Positions 11,196 to 23,854 of a stretch of 64,000 nt of DNA are shown in pieces; position 1 is the first letter of the stretch, and each line of letters begins with the position of its first letter. The DNA is taken from NCBI GenBank assembly GCA_026874595.1, contig CM049309.1, positions 96,742,723-96,806,722 of the forward strand. The letters run 5' to 3'. The translations under genes were made by a program, and so were the position numbers. This stretch comes from Sipunculus nudus (Eukaryota > Annelida > Sipuncula > Golfingiida > Sipunculidae). The notes beneath the pieces are model-generated. The model searched no databases. It was not told where the DNA came from and saw only the letters and a program-made list of their open reading frames with translations.

Positions 11196-12339
11196 TGTAT
11201 CCCCAGACAAAGTCGGGATACTATGGTTTCACGACGGTCCCGCCGCCGCCGCAGAAAAACCTTGTGAGCGGGATTACTCAAAAAATATTTCACTGATCTT
11301 TTTCAAACTTTACATTTGTATAGATATAGATAAGGGGATGAAGCCTATTTAAAATAGGGTCATGACCTATGCGAGGAGAGTGACCTTGACCTTGAATAGG
11401 TCCATTTTTGCTGAAAATAACACATATTCTTAAATATCTCAAGAAAGCTTGCAAGGACTGGTCCAAAAATCAAGGTGACCGAAGATCTTGGATAGCCTTG
11501 TGATATACCAGAAACTAGTGGCGCCACCTATTATCCTTTTCTTGTTTTTGCGCCTTTTAATACCCCATAATTGCCACTTGACAGTACTGTAAGCATTATA
11601 AGTCAAAAACTAATGGACAGATTTCTTTCATATTATGCACATGTAGAGAGATGGGTTATGGGATGAGGTCTATTTACATTTGGGTCATGATCTTTACCAT
11701 GAGAGTGGCCTTGACCTTTAATGTGTCCATATTTGGTGAAAATCACACACTTCTTATGATATCTCCAGTGTTGATAGCCATATGGATTTCAAACAAGACT
11801 TATATATGGCCCACCACTAAAGTAAGAACCCTATAGGTTCTAGGGTCATGAGGTCAAAGGTCAAGGTCACTGGACTAGCATCTTAAAAGATACTGTGGAT
11901 GCATTTTAAGCCAAACTTTCATCCCAGGTCTTCCCATCTTGAATATATAGCTCACTTGCCAATAGTGGATGATCCATATCAACTTTGGGGTCACAAGGTC
12001 AAAGGTCAAGGCCACAGGAGCTATCTGTGAAAAATTAGTTTCTGGATTATAATTCCTGCTTTTATTGAAGTATTGATTTCAAACTTGACTAATATATGTC
12101 CCATTGAAAAAGCAAGACTCCAATTGATTTTAGGGGCATGAGGTCAAAGGTCAGGGTCACAGGACCAACATCTTCAAAAAGATTGTGGATTGATAGATGG
12201 AAAAAAAACAATAATTGCTTGCCAAGTGTCAGTATATGCTGCTAAAAATTGGGGCCTATTCTTTAATGGGGGGGGGGGGGGGGGGGGGCATACTATGTCT
12301 GGGGATACTCTGGCACCTGCGGTGCCAAGAAATGTCTAG
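11196..12339 (+). mobile_element. Hel-D Helitron-like element, complete copy
   Basis: Left GTATCCCCAGAC (11197-11208) and right GTCTGGGGATAC (12297-12308) are perfect reverse complements. They are followed by hairpin GGCACC-TGC-GGTGCC (12312-12326), 9 nt, and CTAG (12336-12339) then TT: a textbook Helitron 3' end. Inside are several AGGTCAAAGGTCA motifs (near 11850, 11998, 12140), a CCG-rich start, and a G tract at 12268-12288. Non-coding, 1.14 kb. Confidence 0.85.
12268..12288 (+). repeat. 21-base poly-G tract
   Basis: Uninterrupted G run inside Hel-D. Length is unreliable in sequencing. Confidence 0.9.
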
Positions 12340-12781
12340 TTAACCCTGTTTCTGCTATTTCTACATATAAAGACTAATTTATCACTGGTATCATGTTTTA
12401 GAATTATGTTTATACCTAACATTTATATTTAAACCCCACCTCACACTCCATCAAACAGAATCAAACAGGCTTTACACATCACCCTTTACACATTTGATAA
12501 AATACATTTAATGAAAATAAAAAAAAATTGTTTATTTTTACGTTATCTGCTGCTTCAAAAAATCATCATCACAGCATCTGAGAAACTTTATGCAACTCAA
12601 TAATAATCAGAGCATGTCCTTCAGTATGAGGGGCCTGGCAGCCGAAATGGTGCTCTCCAGTTCACACCACCGCTGGTCTGTGTCTCACTTGAGCTTGTGG
12701 CAGAAATTGCGTGCCTCCTGGTGCTGGCAGCCAACATGGTTGGTTTGAGGTTTGCGGCCAAATTAACGGCGGCAGTTATGT

Positions 12782-14909
12782 CCCTATACCCTCCCCATAA
12801 CCCTTATGCTGTTGTGAGGCCGAGTCTAGCTGTGACAACTCGACTCAGTAGGTAATCTGATAATTAGGCTGGTAAGCCTACTCGAGTTGTGACACAAGTG
12901 ATATCAAGGAATGCATCACAGTGTTCTTGCATCAGGTTGCATTCATATTGTGGTAAACGGCCCATAATCTCAATATTATTCCAAGAATAATGAATTAACA
13001 CAGTAATATACATGTGAGGTCACAACCCAAACTGAAACACCGTCTCCATGGACATGGGTCATTTCCTGTATCGCCTGCAAGCTGCTTGCGTCCTGTCACC
13101 CATGCGAGTCATGCTTGTGTTCATGCGGTCATAAATTCAACCAACATGCCGAGGGGCTTACCAACATGCTGGGTTCAAACAACTTTTCCGCTCATGTTTG
13201 GTATTGTTAGAAAGTACACAAAAAATGCTAACAATTGGTCTGGTTTATGTTGATTGACAGTGTTCCTGTAGGCCATGAAGCGTTGTCAGAAATGATGAAA
13301 ATATTTGCATATTCATAAGGCCTTATAATGCAATCCTTAGACATAGATGTAATGACTTTCTGGCGCCAGTGATCTGGTCGTAATGCCAGAGGGTTGATAT
13401 GACGCTAGGCCCAGTCAGGGCAGTGTCAACCTGACAGTCATTCCTGAATTTGAGACATCAAGTCATAATTTCAATGCTGAGCAGACATGAATTGGGTCTC
13501 TTACATTGATATATTACTTTTACTATCACTTTCAATGTCTAATATTACTATTACTATTACCACATTTTACCATCTTTCACTATTACTATAACTTGGTTGT
13601 CTATTACTATTACTGTGACTATTACTTTTACTTATACTGATGGGAGGGTTCTAGACCTTGCACAGCCAACAGTGCTATGAACTAGCACTACAATCACATT
13701 TATAAACTAATATTACAAGTACCTATATCACCAAGTTATACACAGTTTTTCTTATACTTTGTCTGTCATTTATAGAAGGCCTATTTCCACTGGATTTTCC
13801 AAAAAAAAATCTGAAATTACTGAGAAGAATGCAGGTTAATATGCAACAAGTTGAAACTTTTCCATTTGGATACAAACACAAGCCAAACATTGGTAACTTC
13901 ACACTTTTTGTGAAAATCCACTGTTTTATTGAAGAGAGTGGCCATTGCAAGTTGAAATTATTAGATCATTGTATGAACCCTTGAATATAAAAGTAATTTA
14001 ATGCAAGCCCATTGTAATAAGGCCCTTGCATATGTATAAATATTCATTTATATGCATCTTTGTACATTTTTTCTTTATATACATTTCACCTATATTCATT
14101 TTATTGTGCATACTTTAGTTTAATTTCATCTTCCTCTTATTTATATATTAAGATTTTTAGTGTCACCAGAGGTATGATTCATGATTATTGCATATTTTTA
14201 TCTAGTGTCAAAACTGACAAATTAGTCTTTTATACATATTTGTATCAGGAGAGGAATTAATATAGGGCTATGCCCTGTTTCCAAGTCATTATTGATACAT
14301 TCAGTAAAAATGTTTACATCAACTTCTTGGACAGAACTAAACTTGAGTATCCTAGCTTCTGGAACGTGAATGTTCATTTGGGTGTGATGCCATATTTTAT
14401 TCCATTACATTGGACATCTTGAGTGTGGACAAAGAGGTGGTAAATTTTACAATATTGGTAGCATGTATGGCCTATATTCCTCAGGCATGCCCTTTTTCAT
14501 TGCAGTGATTTCTTTTTATCATTTCCCATTATTTCAATCATTTTCATAAAAATTTGTACAGTCTTGTTCTTTAAATTTTGTACATACCAAGATCTAATTG
14601 ATATCAAAATATCAGTTACAAAAAATAATAAAATATTAACAGTCATGTACTTTATATTCTTATACTATATAATCAAATTAATTAATATTGTAAAAATATG
14701 TTCCTCAAATTTTCAAAATATAAATCAACATAATTAAAGATGCTGAAATGTCTGCAAAATTGGTACTGTCAAATAACAGTCAAGTATTAAAAGAATAATT
14801 TTAAAAGAATATGTATATAAGTTACCTAGATAATAATGTGCTTGTACTAGTTTAGTCAAGTGATTGTAGAACTGGAATGAATTTATAGCATTGTACGCTG
14901 CACTAGTTT
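12782..14909. other. GPX4 intron, low-copy stretch with a triplet-like microsatellite
   Basis: No exon, RNA gene or element end recognised. 13505-13640 is an imperfect ATTACT/TATTAC repeat. Open frames at 13014-13253 and 13723-13950 show no domain and no similarity I recognise. Confidence 0.4.
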
Positions 14910-17390
14910 TTAGCTCAGCCGACTTTAAGTCATCTGAGCTATAGTCGTGGTCCTTTGTCCGTCAGCTGTCTGTCCGTCTGGACAGACAGACAGAGAAACA
15001 GACAGCTTACAGATTTGACATTCACCTTAGCACACCTGTATTTACCGGTCCCTCTAACCTGGAGTAATAAGTTGAGAAAACCGATATCTTTTGCAGTCAT
15101 TCTCGTGTAAGAACATATACTAAATACCTCCGAGAAAAGTGTGCTGCTTCATGGAGAAACAGTGCACATTTAATAATGCACACCTGAGCACACCTGTATT
15201 TACCTGTTATATACCTGGAGTCATAAGTGACAAGTAAATTTGCTGAAATTGAATTTTTTTCCTAATATATGAATTTTTGTTCCTAAGGGGAAATTTTCAA
15301 TGTTCAAAGTTTCAAAGAAATATAAAACTTGCTTATGCACTTGACAAAAAAACTTACCATGGTATTCTGTAACAATGTTCACCTGAACATAACCTGGCTC
15401 ATATATCAGGTGAGATATTAACTAAATTAGTATTATATTTTATTCATCATTAGTGAGTGTCCCAACAATTGAAGATATGCTTAACTTTTCATTTGGTTTC
15501 ATGTTACTGAGTATGTTGACCACATTAACACTACAAGAATTATTCCTCCTGAGCACACCTGTACTTACCTGGGGAACTTACTGGATTAAACCGATTTTTT
15601 ACATTCACCAGTATTCCATTGATTTAGTAGGAAATTACACAGTGAAAAATAGGTAATGAAACTAGTGTCACATCATATTTTTATAAACATATACATGAAT
15701 TTTGTACAGATTCATGAATACACTGTATGCTGATATTTTGTTCCAAGTCTGTACCAGGTTAACATTTTACCTTCAAAATATCTGTTCCAGTATTCGTTAC
15801 TTGTTATATCATTGTTGCTGGAAAGAAAGCTTTTGATCAACTTTATTTTTCAGGTGATCTTACTTCTGTCAAACATGAAGCACATTACTTTATTAAACTA
15901 CCTCTGTTCAATTTAAACAGGCCTTCTCATTTAACTTACCTCGTTTTACCTTTAAAGGTTAATTAATAGACCTGACAAGATGTATAGTAGCACACAATAA
16001 GTCTGATATTTAAAATTGACACTGAAAAAATCAGGAAATTTCATGAAGAAATGACTGTTTGGTGCATCTTCAAACATCTGATGTCCCTTTCATCTATTTT
16101 TGTCAATTTAATTCAAGGATATGGCACTGATGACTGCAGAGTTTTATGAGGGTTCGAGGTTAAATATAATATCAGTACCTTAAATTTGCCCAGATTTGAC
16201 CAAGGCACATTTTATTCCTGTAATTGCTGTGGATTTAATATTCACAGCATGTTTTAATAAGCTTTTCATCTGTTAACTTTTGAAATTTGAGACCAGTTGA
16301 TCAAAAACTGTAGATTTTATTCAAGTTTTCAAGCATTGTGTAAATTACTGTTTAGATTAAGCTCATGTTATGCAGTTTGCTAGAGCTCAGCTCCCCAGCT
16401 TCCTAGGCCAGCTCTCAGCTCCCAAAATTTGGCATACAGTTATATGTCCCAAAATCCCCTACCATACCAAAAGTTTGGTCACTAGGCCTGCATTCTGTCT
16501 AGATATTAAGAAAAAACTTCAATTTTCCATTAAAAACCCATTGTTACACTTCAAGACCACCTAATATCAAAACCACTGATCTGACTTTGACCATGCATAT
16601 ATAATATACATGTTCTCCTATACACTGTATATGCACATGGCTAGAAATTATGTCATTATTGCGTAATCATTTTAAGTTATGGGCCCAAACATAATGCACT
16701 TTGTAAAAAATCAAGATATATAAATTTACTCCCTTAACATGAGAATTGCTGAAGGTGGAGATTTTTTGTCAGGGCTATAACATTATTTAATCAAGATTCA
16801 ATTGTATACCCAAAATTAGTTCTGAATTTTTTCAAATTTTATAAGTTATTAGCATAAATATCAATAAAATCAATGCCTTAAATTTTGCCCAACTTCGGCC
16901 ATGGCACATTTTTTCCCTGTAAGCACAGTTGATTTAATTTTCATATCTTGCACACGTAAGGATTTTAGCTTCTAAATTCTGAAATTTTAAAAGAAATTGA
17001 TCAAAAACTATCTTTTATGAAAGTTTTTATGAGACCATGTCACACCTAGGCTGTACTGAAGCCCCTCTATATGTCCGCACATGACCTTTTCAGGCCAATG
17101 ATGCATGCTTGAAGCGAGGCACTCTGCAGCCAGACAGCTCTTGGGTGGCTTCAGCTGGATCTAACTGTCCAACCCCCCTCCTCTAGTATTTGTTTTGGCC
17201 AAAAACATAACAATAAACTTTTTTTTTAATTATTGGATTATGATAAGAACTTCAAGAAAATATAAATGGAAAAGGAATTCTATAGTTTATGAGTTACAGG
17301 GAATTACCTTGCAATTACTGATCATTTATGGATCTTCCATGGATGGCCATAAATGTATTTCAAATGACACCATGCATTCACCATTGGTTT
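14910..17390 (+). mobile_element. Hel-A element with a divergent internal segment
   Basis: The Hel-A left end is at about 14910 (AGCTCAGCCGAC, then GTCC/GTCT tetramers that fold back on a GACAGACAGACAG run near 14980-15005). 15000-16150 differs from other Hel-A copies and holds three spaced repeats of CACACCTGTATTTACC type (near 15033, 15186, 15549). 16160-17390 is again typical Hel-A and is interrupted by the next copy. Confidence 0.6.
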
Positions 17391-18252
17391 TTTAGCTCAG
17401 CTGACTATAAGTCATCTGAGCTATAGTCTTGGTCCATTGACCGTCGTCCGTCTAGCTGTCCATCCATCTGTCCGTCTGTCTGGATATCCGTCCATAAGAC
17501 TGGCACGTTTCGACACCATTGGACCTACGAATCTGAAATTCGGCATACAGTTAGATGTCCCCGAAATCTCCTACCATGCCAAAAATTGGGTCAATAGGAC
17601 TTTCGTTCTTTGGAGACATTAAGGAAAAACCTCAGTTTTTTATTAGAAATCTATTTTCACATTTCAGGACTGCCTAATATCAAAACCACTCATCTGGTTT
17701 TCTTCATATACCATAAATATTCCTCTATATAGTTTCCATGCCAGAAATTAAGTCAGTATTATATAATTTAAAAAAGTTATGGGCCCAAACATAATGGACT
17801 TTGTAAAAAATCAGGAAAAATATTTGGTCACTTAAGACCAAAAGTGTTAAAGGTAGGGACTTTTTTTCAGTAATACAACTTTAACTAATCAAAATTTAAT
17901 TGTTTACCAAAAATTAGATCAAAATCTGTTAAATTGTTTTAAATATTGGCAAAAATATAAAATTGGTACCTTAAATTTTGCCCAAGTTTGACTATGGCAC
18001 GTTTTTTCTTGTAAGAACATTTGATTTACTTTTCAAAGTCGGTATATATATAGATTTAATCTGTTAAATTCTTAAATTTGAAAGTAAAAGCTTAAAAATT
18101 ATTCTAGTTATTGAAGTTTTTCTGAGGCTCTAATGTATTTAAATTTTGAACCTCCAGACCAGCCATGTCTGGTCCTTACAGCCTTGTCTTGGTAAACGTA
18201 TTAGTGATGCAACACTGCTTTTACAAATGTAGAATCACATGTGGCAACCCTG

Positions 18253-18272
18253 CCCCCCCCCCCCCCCCCCCC
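18253..18272 (+). repeat. 20-base poly-C tract
   Basis: Uninterrupted C run. Similar runs recur at the matching place in the second unit (near 19121) and at 20947, 28232, 32730, 35121, 60834 and 60869. Confidence 0.9.
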
Positions 18273-18845
18273 AACCAGATATGTTGTATTACTTACATTC
18301 TTTAACCAATTGCTGTTTCTGATCCAATGTATACAACTTTTCCAATCCTGAATCAAAGTGTTATTTTCATATATATATTATTTTGCAAATTTTAAAAAAA
18401 TATATATTTTTAGAAAAAATAAATACATCTGTGTTTCTATTAAAAATCTTTTCATACATCAGGACTGCCTAATATCAAAACCACTCATCTGGTTTTCTTC
18501 AAATTTACCATATATATTCCTCTATATAATTCCTATGTACATGCCAGAAATTAAGTCTGTTTTTTATAATTTAAAAAAGTTATGGGCCCAAACATAATGG
18601 ACTTTGTTAAAAAATCAGGAAAGATATTTGGTCACTTAAGACCTAAAATGTTAAACCTAGAGACTTTTTTTCAGTAATACAACTTTAGTTAATCAAAATT
18701 TAATTGTATACCAAAAATAAGATCAAAATCTGTTAAATTTTTTAAAATATTAACAAAAATATAAATTTGGTACCTTAAATTTTGCCCAAGTTTGACCATG
18801 GCATGTTCTTTCTTGTAAGAACATTTGATTTACTTTTCACAGTCA

Positions 18846-18846
<1 letters not shown>

Positions 18847-18911
<65 letters not shown>
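18847..18911 (+). repeat. TA dinucleotide microsatellite
   Basis: About 32 uninterrupted TA units in the second of two duplicated segments; the first has only a few. Confidence 0.95.
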
Positions 18912-18914
<3 letters not shown>

Positions 18915-20324
18915 ATCTGAATTCTTAAATTTGAAAGTAAAAGCTTTAAAATTATTCTAGTTATTGAAGTTTTTCGAGGCTCTAATGTATTTACATTTTG
19001 AACCTACAGGCCAGCCATGTCTGGTCCCTAAAGCCTTGCCTGGGTGAACTTATTAGTGATGCAACACTGCTGTCACAAATGTAGGATCACGTGGCAACCC
19101 TGACCTCCTCCCACCCCACTTCCCCCCCCCCCCCCCCAACCAGATATATTGCATTCATTAATTTCATTGCTGTTTCCAATCCAATGTATACAACATTTCC
19201 TGAATCAAGTGTTATTTCCGACATTTATTATTTTGCAAATTTCAAAAATATATTTTAAGAAAAAATAAATACATCTGTGTATATAATTTTTTGGTTTATT
19301 TTTTATTACAAAATTTAAAAAAAAATGAAATATGTCAAAAATAAAAAAAATTACTCAGACAAGTGTTCATTAAAGATGTCAATATGTTTGAATAATAACA
19401 TTAAGATTTATGGCTGTATCAGCTGTTACATGATACTGGGTAAATGATCAAAATTTATATTTCTGATAATTTTATTTCAGTTAATATAATTATACATTCC
19501 CAACTCCAGTTTGCTCCTTGTATAATATATTGGTTTGTTTTGATCCTTGGGTTATTTTCAACACATGTATTAGTTTCATAGCTGAGATTATTTTCTTTTT
19601 TTTCTGATACATATTTAAAAAAATAAAAATTAATCAAATGTGATATAAAATCAGATCTTAAAGACAAGTGTTGATTATGACGTCTATAATGGTAATAATT
19701 GTCATAAGTGTCTTGACAGTGATGTGAAAGTATTCAAAAGTGAATATAATATTTTTTTTTTATAAATTAAAGCCATAAAACCAGGTAGTTACAATCATTA
19801 TTTAAATTTGTGAAATTTATATACCATGGATTCTCAAAGAAATCTCATCAGATGTTTCTGTTATATTTTGCCAAATAATTCCAATTAATTTTTAATGAAT
19901 AGTTTAACTCTCATATCATTTGTGCTAGTGGTACTTTTGGCTATGGGTAACCTGTAATTATAGAATAACAGTTAACTCCTTTGTAAACAGCATGCATGAT
20001 AATTAACATGACTTACAGTGGACATTTATTTCCTGTTTCTAGTGTTAGTGCTGTGGATTTAATTTTCACAGCATGTACACATAAGCATTTCATCTGTTAA
20101 AATCTGAAATTTTGTAACCAATTGATCAAAAAATGTAGATGTCATTCACGTTTTCAAGCACCATGTCTTGATTGTTTTCATCAAGTCAGTGAAATGTGTG
20201 CTCCCAAGTGTTACATAACCTGTTACATAACTGGCCTGTTACATAACCGGTTCAACTTCTGACCTAGCTACTGCCTCTGTGATTGTCTGGGTCAGACTGG
20301 GTCAGGCAGTAATTACCAGAAAGC

Positions 20325-20440
20325 CTCTCTCTCTCTCTCTGGCAGTCTAGCTTTCTCTCTGTCTCTCTCTCTTTCCCTCTCTCTCTCTCCATGACAGTCT
20401 AGCTCACTCTCTCTTGCTCTCTCTCTCCCATTCTCTCTCA
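20325..20440 (+). repeat. CT-rich microsatellite
   Basis: Imperfect CTCTCT array interrupted by CTGGCAGTCTAGCT-like phrases. Confidence 0.85.
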
Positions 20441-21420
20441 CCCCTAAGCCTCCCATCCTCCCTGCACCCCATTCTGTTGACAGGTACTATTAACCAGATT
20501 AATTAGCTATGAATGTTGAAGCAATTTAGAAATGTGAATCAACTGAAATATTCATATATATATATGTTATACTGTAAATGTGTATTTACATTTTTAAACC
20601 TGGAAAAAATGATGTATTGAAAAAAAGGAATTAAGGCAAATATTGTTAATTTTTGCCCTGCTCAGTAGAATGGGAATTAAAATGATTTGCTTTGTTTCTC
20701 CACCTTTCTGCCTGCATAAATATTTAATAATTATGAATAAACGTTTTTCCCTGTAAGTACTTGAATTAAATTTCATATCCTGTATGAATATGCAAGGGTG
20801 CTTTTAACTTCCACCATCCCCTTCCCCGACCCCCGAGTCCTTGCTCTTTGGCACTGTGAACAATAGTTCTATTGCTATTCCATAAAATTTAATAATTAAA
20901 GATATATACAGAGAGACTGAGGCATTGTACCTCCCATCATAACCCCCTCCCCCCCCCCCCCCCCATCAATCCTTCCACCTGTTAAGTGGGGATTTATGGC
21001 TACTGTATACATATGATAAAATAAAAAATTAGACAAATGTGTAAACTGTTGAACTGTCAAAAACTTATCAAAAAGGTAACCAATGGAAACACATGGTCGG
21101 ATCTCAAAATATTATTTGCAACAATTTCTTCTATCATATCAACCAACCATGGCCAAGATTACCTTTTCCGAACAGACTTTATCTACTTTTCATTATATTT
21201 TAGATTTTAACCTTCCAGGTGTTTAAGTACTGTTGAATGCTCCATCCCCTCTCTCTGCCTCTCTCTCTCCTTTTCTCTCTACATCCACCTCCTTGCTGCC
21301 CTCAAAGTTCCCTTCTCCGAACCCAATCCATATGTCAGCCTCAGTAAACAAGAACAAGATGTATCAGATATATTCATACTTTAATATTTTATATAACTAT
21401 TCCTCCATAGGTACTTTTGT

Positions 21421-21956
21421 ACATGCCAGAAATTATGTCAATATTGTGTAAAATGTAGACATAGTGGGCATCAAAATAATGTACCTTGTCAAGACTTAAG
21501 AGATATTGTGTCATACAGTCACAAATTCATAAATCCCCTCATCAGCATAGTAAATCATAACATCATATCTGTCAAATTGAAATCTTGCAGGATTCCATAC
21601 ACTAAAGATCCTTCAACAAATAGCCTTATCATCATTCTACTACTGCTTATTACTGCTGTCATTGCATTCATATTTGCTCAACCTATGTACATGCCAGAAA
21701 TTATGTCAGTATTGTGTAATATGTAGACATGGTGGGCATCAAAATAATGTACCTTGTCAAGACCGAAGAGATATCATTGTCATACAGTCACAAATTCATA
21801 AATCCCCTTATCAGCATAGTTAATCATTACCTCACATCTGTCAAATTGAAATCTTGCAGACTTCCATACACTATAGATCCTTCAGCAAATAGCCTTATCA
21901 TCATTATACCACTGCTTAGTATACTGTCATTGCATTCATATTTGCTCAAATAAATT
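21421..21956 (+). repeat. 268-nt tandem duplication
   Basis: 21421-21688 and 21689-21956 are about 90 percent alike by eye. Both open with acatgccagaaatt and produce similar 72-74 codon frames, which are a by-product of the duplication. Confidence 0.85.
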
Positions 21957-22195
21957 GCTTTTTTCAACCCCTCCCAAATAAATAAAAAATAAACCACTAT
22001 ACTTTACTACATATTTATCCATCAGTCAGGTTATTTCATATATCATTTATTCACATATTACATTATATTCCTTTATAAAAGCCCAACATGACCATTATAT
22101 TCATAAGCTTTATCGACTCAATATAGTATCACAATGGTGATACTTTGATAGTCCAATCATGATCAGCTGAGCGCCGTGACCCATGGGTCCCTTGT

Positions 22196-22892
22196 TAAGA
22201 AATTATTTCCTTTTAAATAATTAAACAAAATATAATTTAACCCATCATTAGGCATAATTTGATAATATATGAAACAAATCATGGATAAATAAAGGTGCAA
22301 TTTAAAATTGTGAATTCTGGAGTGTTATTTTCATATATTTTTTGCTTTGCAAATTTAAAAAAAAAAAATGTTATCTGACCAAATAAAGTATACATTTTGA
22401 TGCAATTTCGATTTGTGAATCAATTTAAATATTCAGATGTATATGATATACTGTAAATATATAGTAAAATTTATAAACTTTAAAAAAAATGACTTAACAA
22501 AAGAAACAATAGGATCTAATGCAAATATTTGTTCATTATTTTCCTGTCTCAGTAAAATGGAAATTAAAGTTATTTGCTTTGTTTTCCATCTCTCTGCCTG
22601 TTTTTAAATATTCAAAAATAATTTCATTTAAATTAAATTTTATCCTTTACATATATGTAGAGGTGCTGTTACTCCCACCGGTCCCTGTAAGCACCATTGA
22701 ATTTTATTCTGTATTCTGTATTTATATCCAAAGCTGTTGTAACTCTCCCCCCCCCCCCTCCCCCCTCCCCAGTCATTGTCCTAGTTCCTGAGCACTGAGG
22801 ATAGTATTTTTATTGCAACTTCAAAAAATCTATGGTGATGCAGTTATAACTGTCATAATCAGCTGAGCACCATGACCCATGGGTCCCTTGTT
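22196..22892 (+). mobile_element. Hel-A 3' fragment
   Basis: Matches 640-1496 and ends CAGCTGAGC (22860-22868), GACCCATGGGTC-like (22874-22885), CCTTGTT. The next element, Hel-B, starts in the very next bases, so the two families abut at the shared TT. Confidence 0.72.
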
Positions 22893-23854
22893 AGCGAACC
22901 TGTGAGCATATGCGATGGTGCGGCGTCATGCGTCGTGCTTCGTCTGTACGTTAACCATAGCTAAATACAAAAATGGCAGGAGCTAGCATGAAATTTTTTG
23001 CAAATAATCAGTCATCCAAAAAACTATATCGGATTTTGTTTATTTTTTTCTAACTGCATTTTATTAGATTTTATAGGGAAAAAGCTAAAAAAGCTTTAAA
23101 AATCTTCTTCTCCGAAACTGTCCAGCCAAATTGTCCAATATTTCACAGAAATGATCCCAGAAACAATCTTTCTCAAGTTTGTTTGAATGGTTCCAGTTCG
23201 GAGATTTTTGGCCGAGTTACAGGAGGTTTAACTTTGTTAACTGTGCCAAAAAGCATATTAAAATTTAAATCTCAGAAACGGCTGTAGCTATCATCACCAA
23301 ATTTTATGCCAATGTTGGTCACATAGGTCATATCTGAAATTGAGGTATTGGTGGGGCCACCTGCATTGGCCTTTTTTGTACAGGGTCATCAGTGCCTGTA
23401 TCACACTGAGAGCTACAAAAAACTTCTTCTCTGAAACCATACGGCCAAAATGTGTAATATCGCACAGAAATGATCCTAGGGTAGTGCTTTCTGAAGTTTG
23501 TTCAAATGGTCCCTTTTCAGTGACTTTTGGCTAAGTTATGGGAAGCTGAATTTAGTCATATGCCATAACAGCCCATTTTAGCTCAGTGGTTACAAAGATC
23601 TTCTTCTCAAAAACCATTTGGCCAAATATCTAAATCTCACACATTAATTATCCTCAGATGTTGATAATTCAAGTTTGTTCAAATGGTTTTGGTTCAGTGT
23701 TTTTTGGCTGAGTTACGGGAAGCTGAACTTTGCCAGTTTGCTGTATCGTCCTATATGAGTTATAAACCTGCGAAACGTTTTTTGACTGATACCACTGAAG
23801 CCAGTTTGTTAAATATTTTACAAGAATAATTCCGATAATAATCCTTATAATAAT

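Larger units (their letters stand above)
10859..12781. repeat. Foldback repeat: two inverted arms around 1.6 kb
   Basis: The left arm (about 10859-11041) and right arm (about 12625-12781) are imperfect reverse complements. For example AGCTCAAGTGAGACAC and GTGAACTGG, then GAGCACCATTT and CTGCCAGGCCCCTC in the left arm, all recur inverted in the right arm. The arms are GC-richer than the surroundings. Of the intervening sequence, 1.14 kb is a Hel-D copy, so the original loop was about 0.4 kb. No transposase is present. It may be a MITE with long arms or a local inverted duplication. Confidence 0.7.
17640..19260 (+). repeat. Direct duplication, about 0.8-kb units
   Basis: 17640-18430 and 18437-19260 share the same order of blocks: the ggactgcctaatatc phrase, a stretch ending in a Hel-A-type cacttaag, a poly-C run after GTGGCAACCCTG, and a tacatctgtg end. 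The second unit carries an expanded TA tract. Confidence 0.75.
17391..22195 (+). mobile_element. Hel-A element, long copy expanded by internal duplications
   Basis: The left end AGCTCAGCTG lies near 17394; the right end is CAGCTGAGC (22164-22172), perfect palindrome GACCCATGGGTC (22178-22189), then CCTTGTT. It is about 4.8 kb instead of 2.6 kb, because a segment starting near 17640 is repeated from about 18437, and a 268-nt unit is duplicated at 21421. No protein domain seen. Confidence 0.68.
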
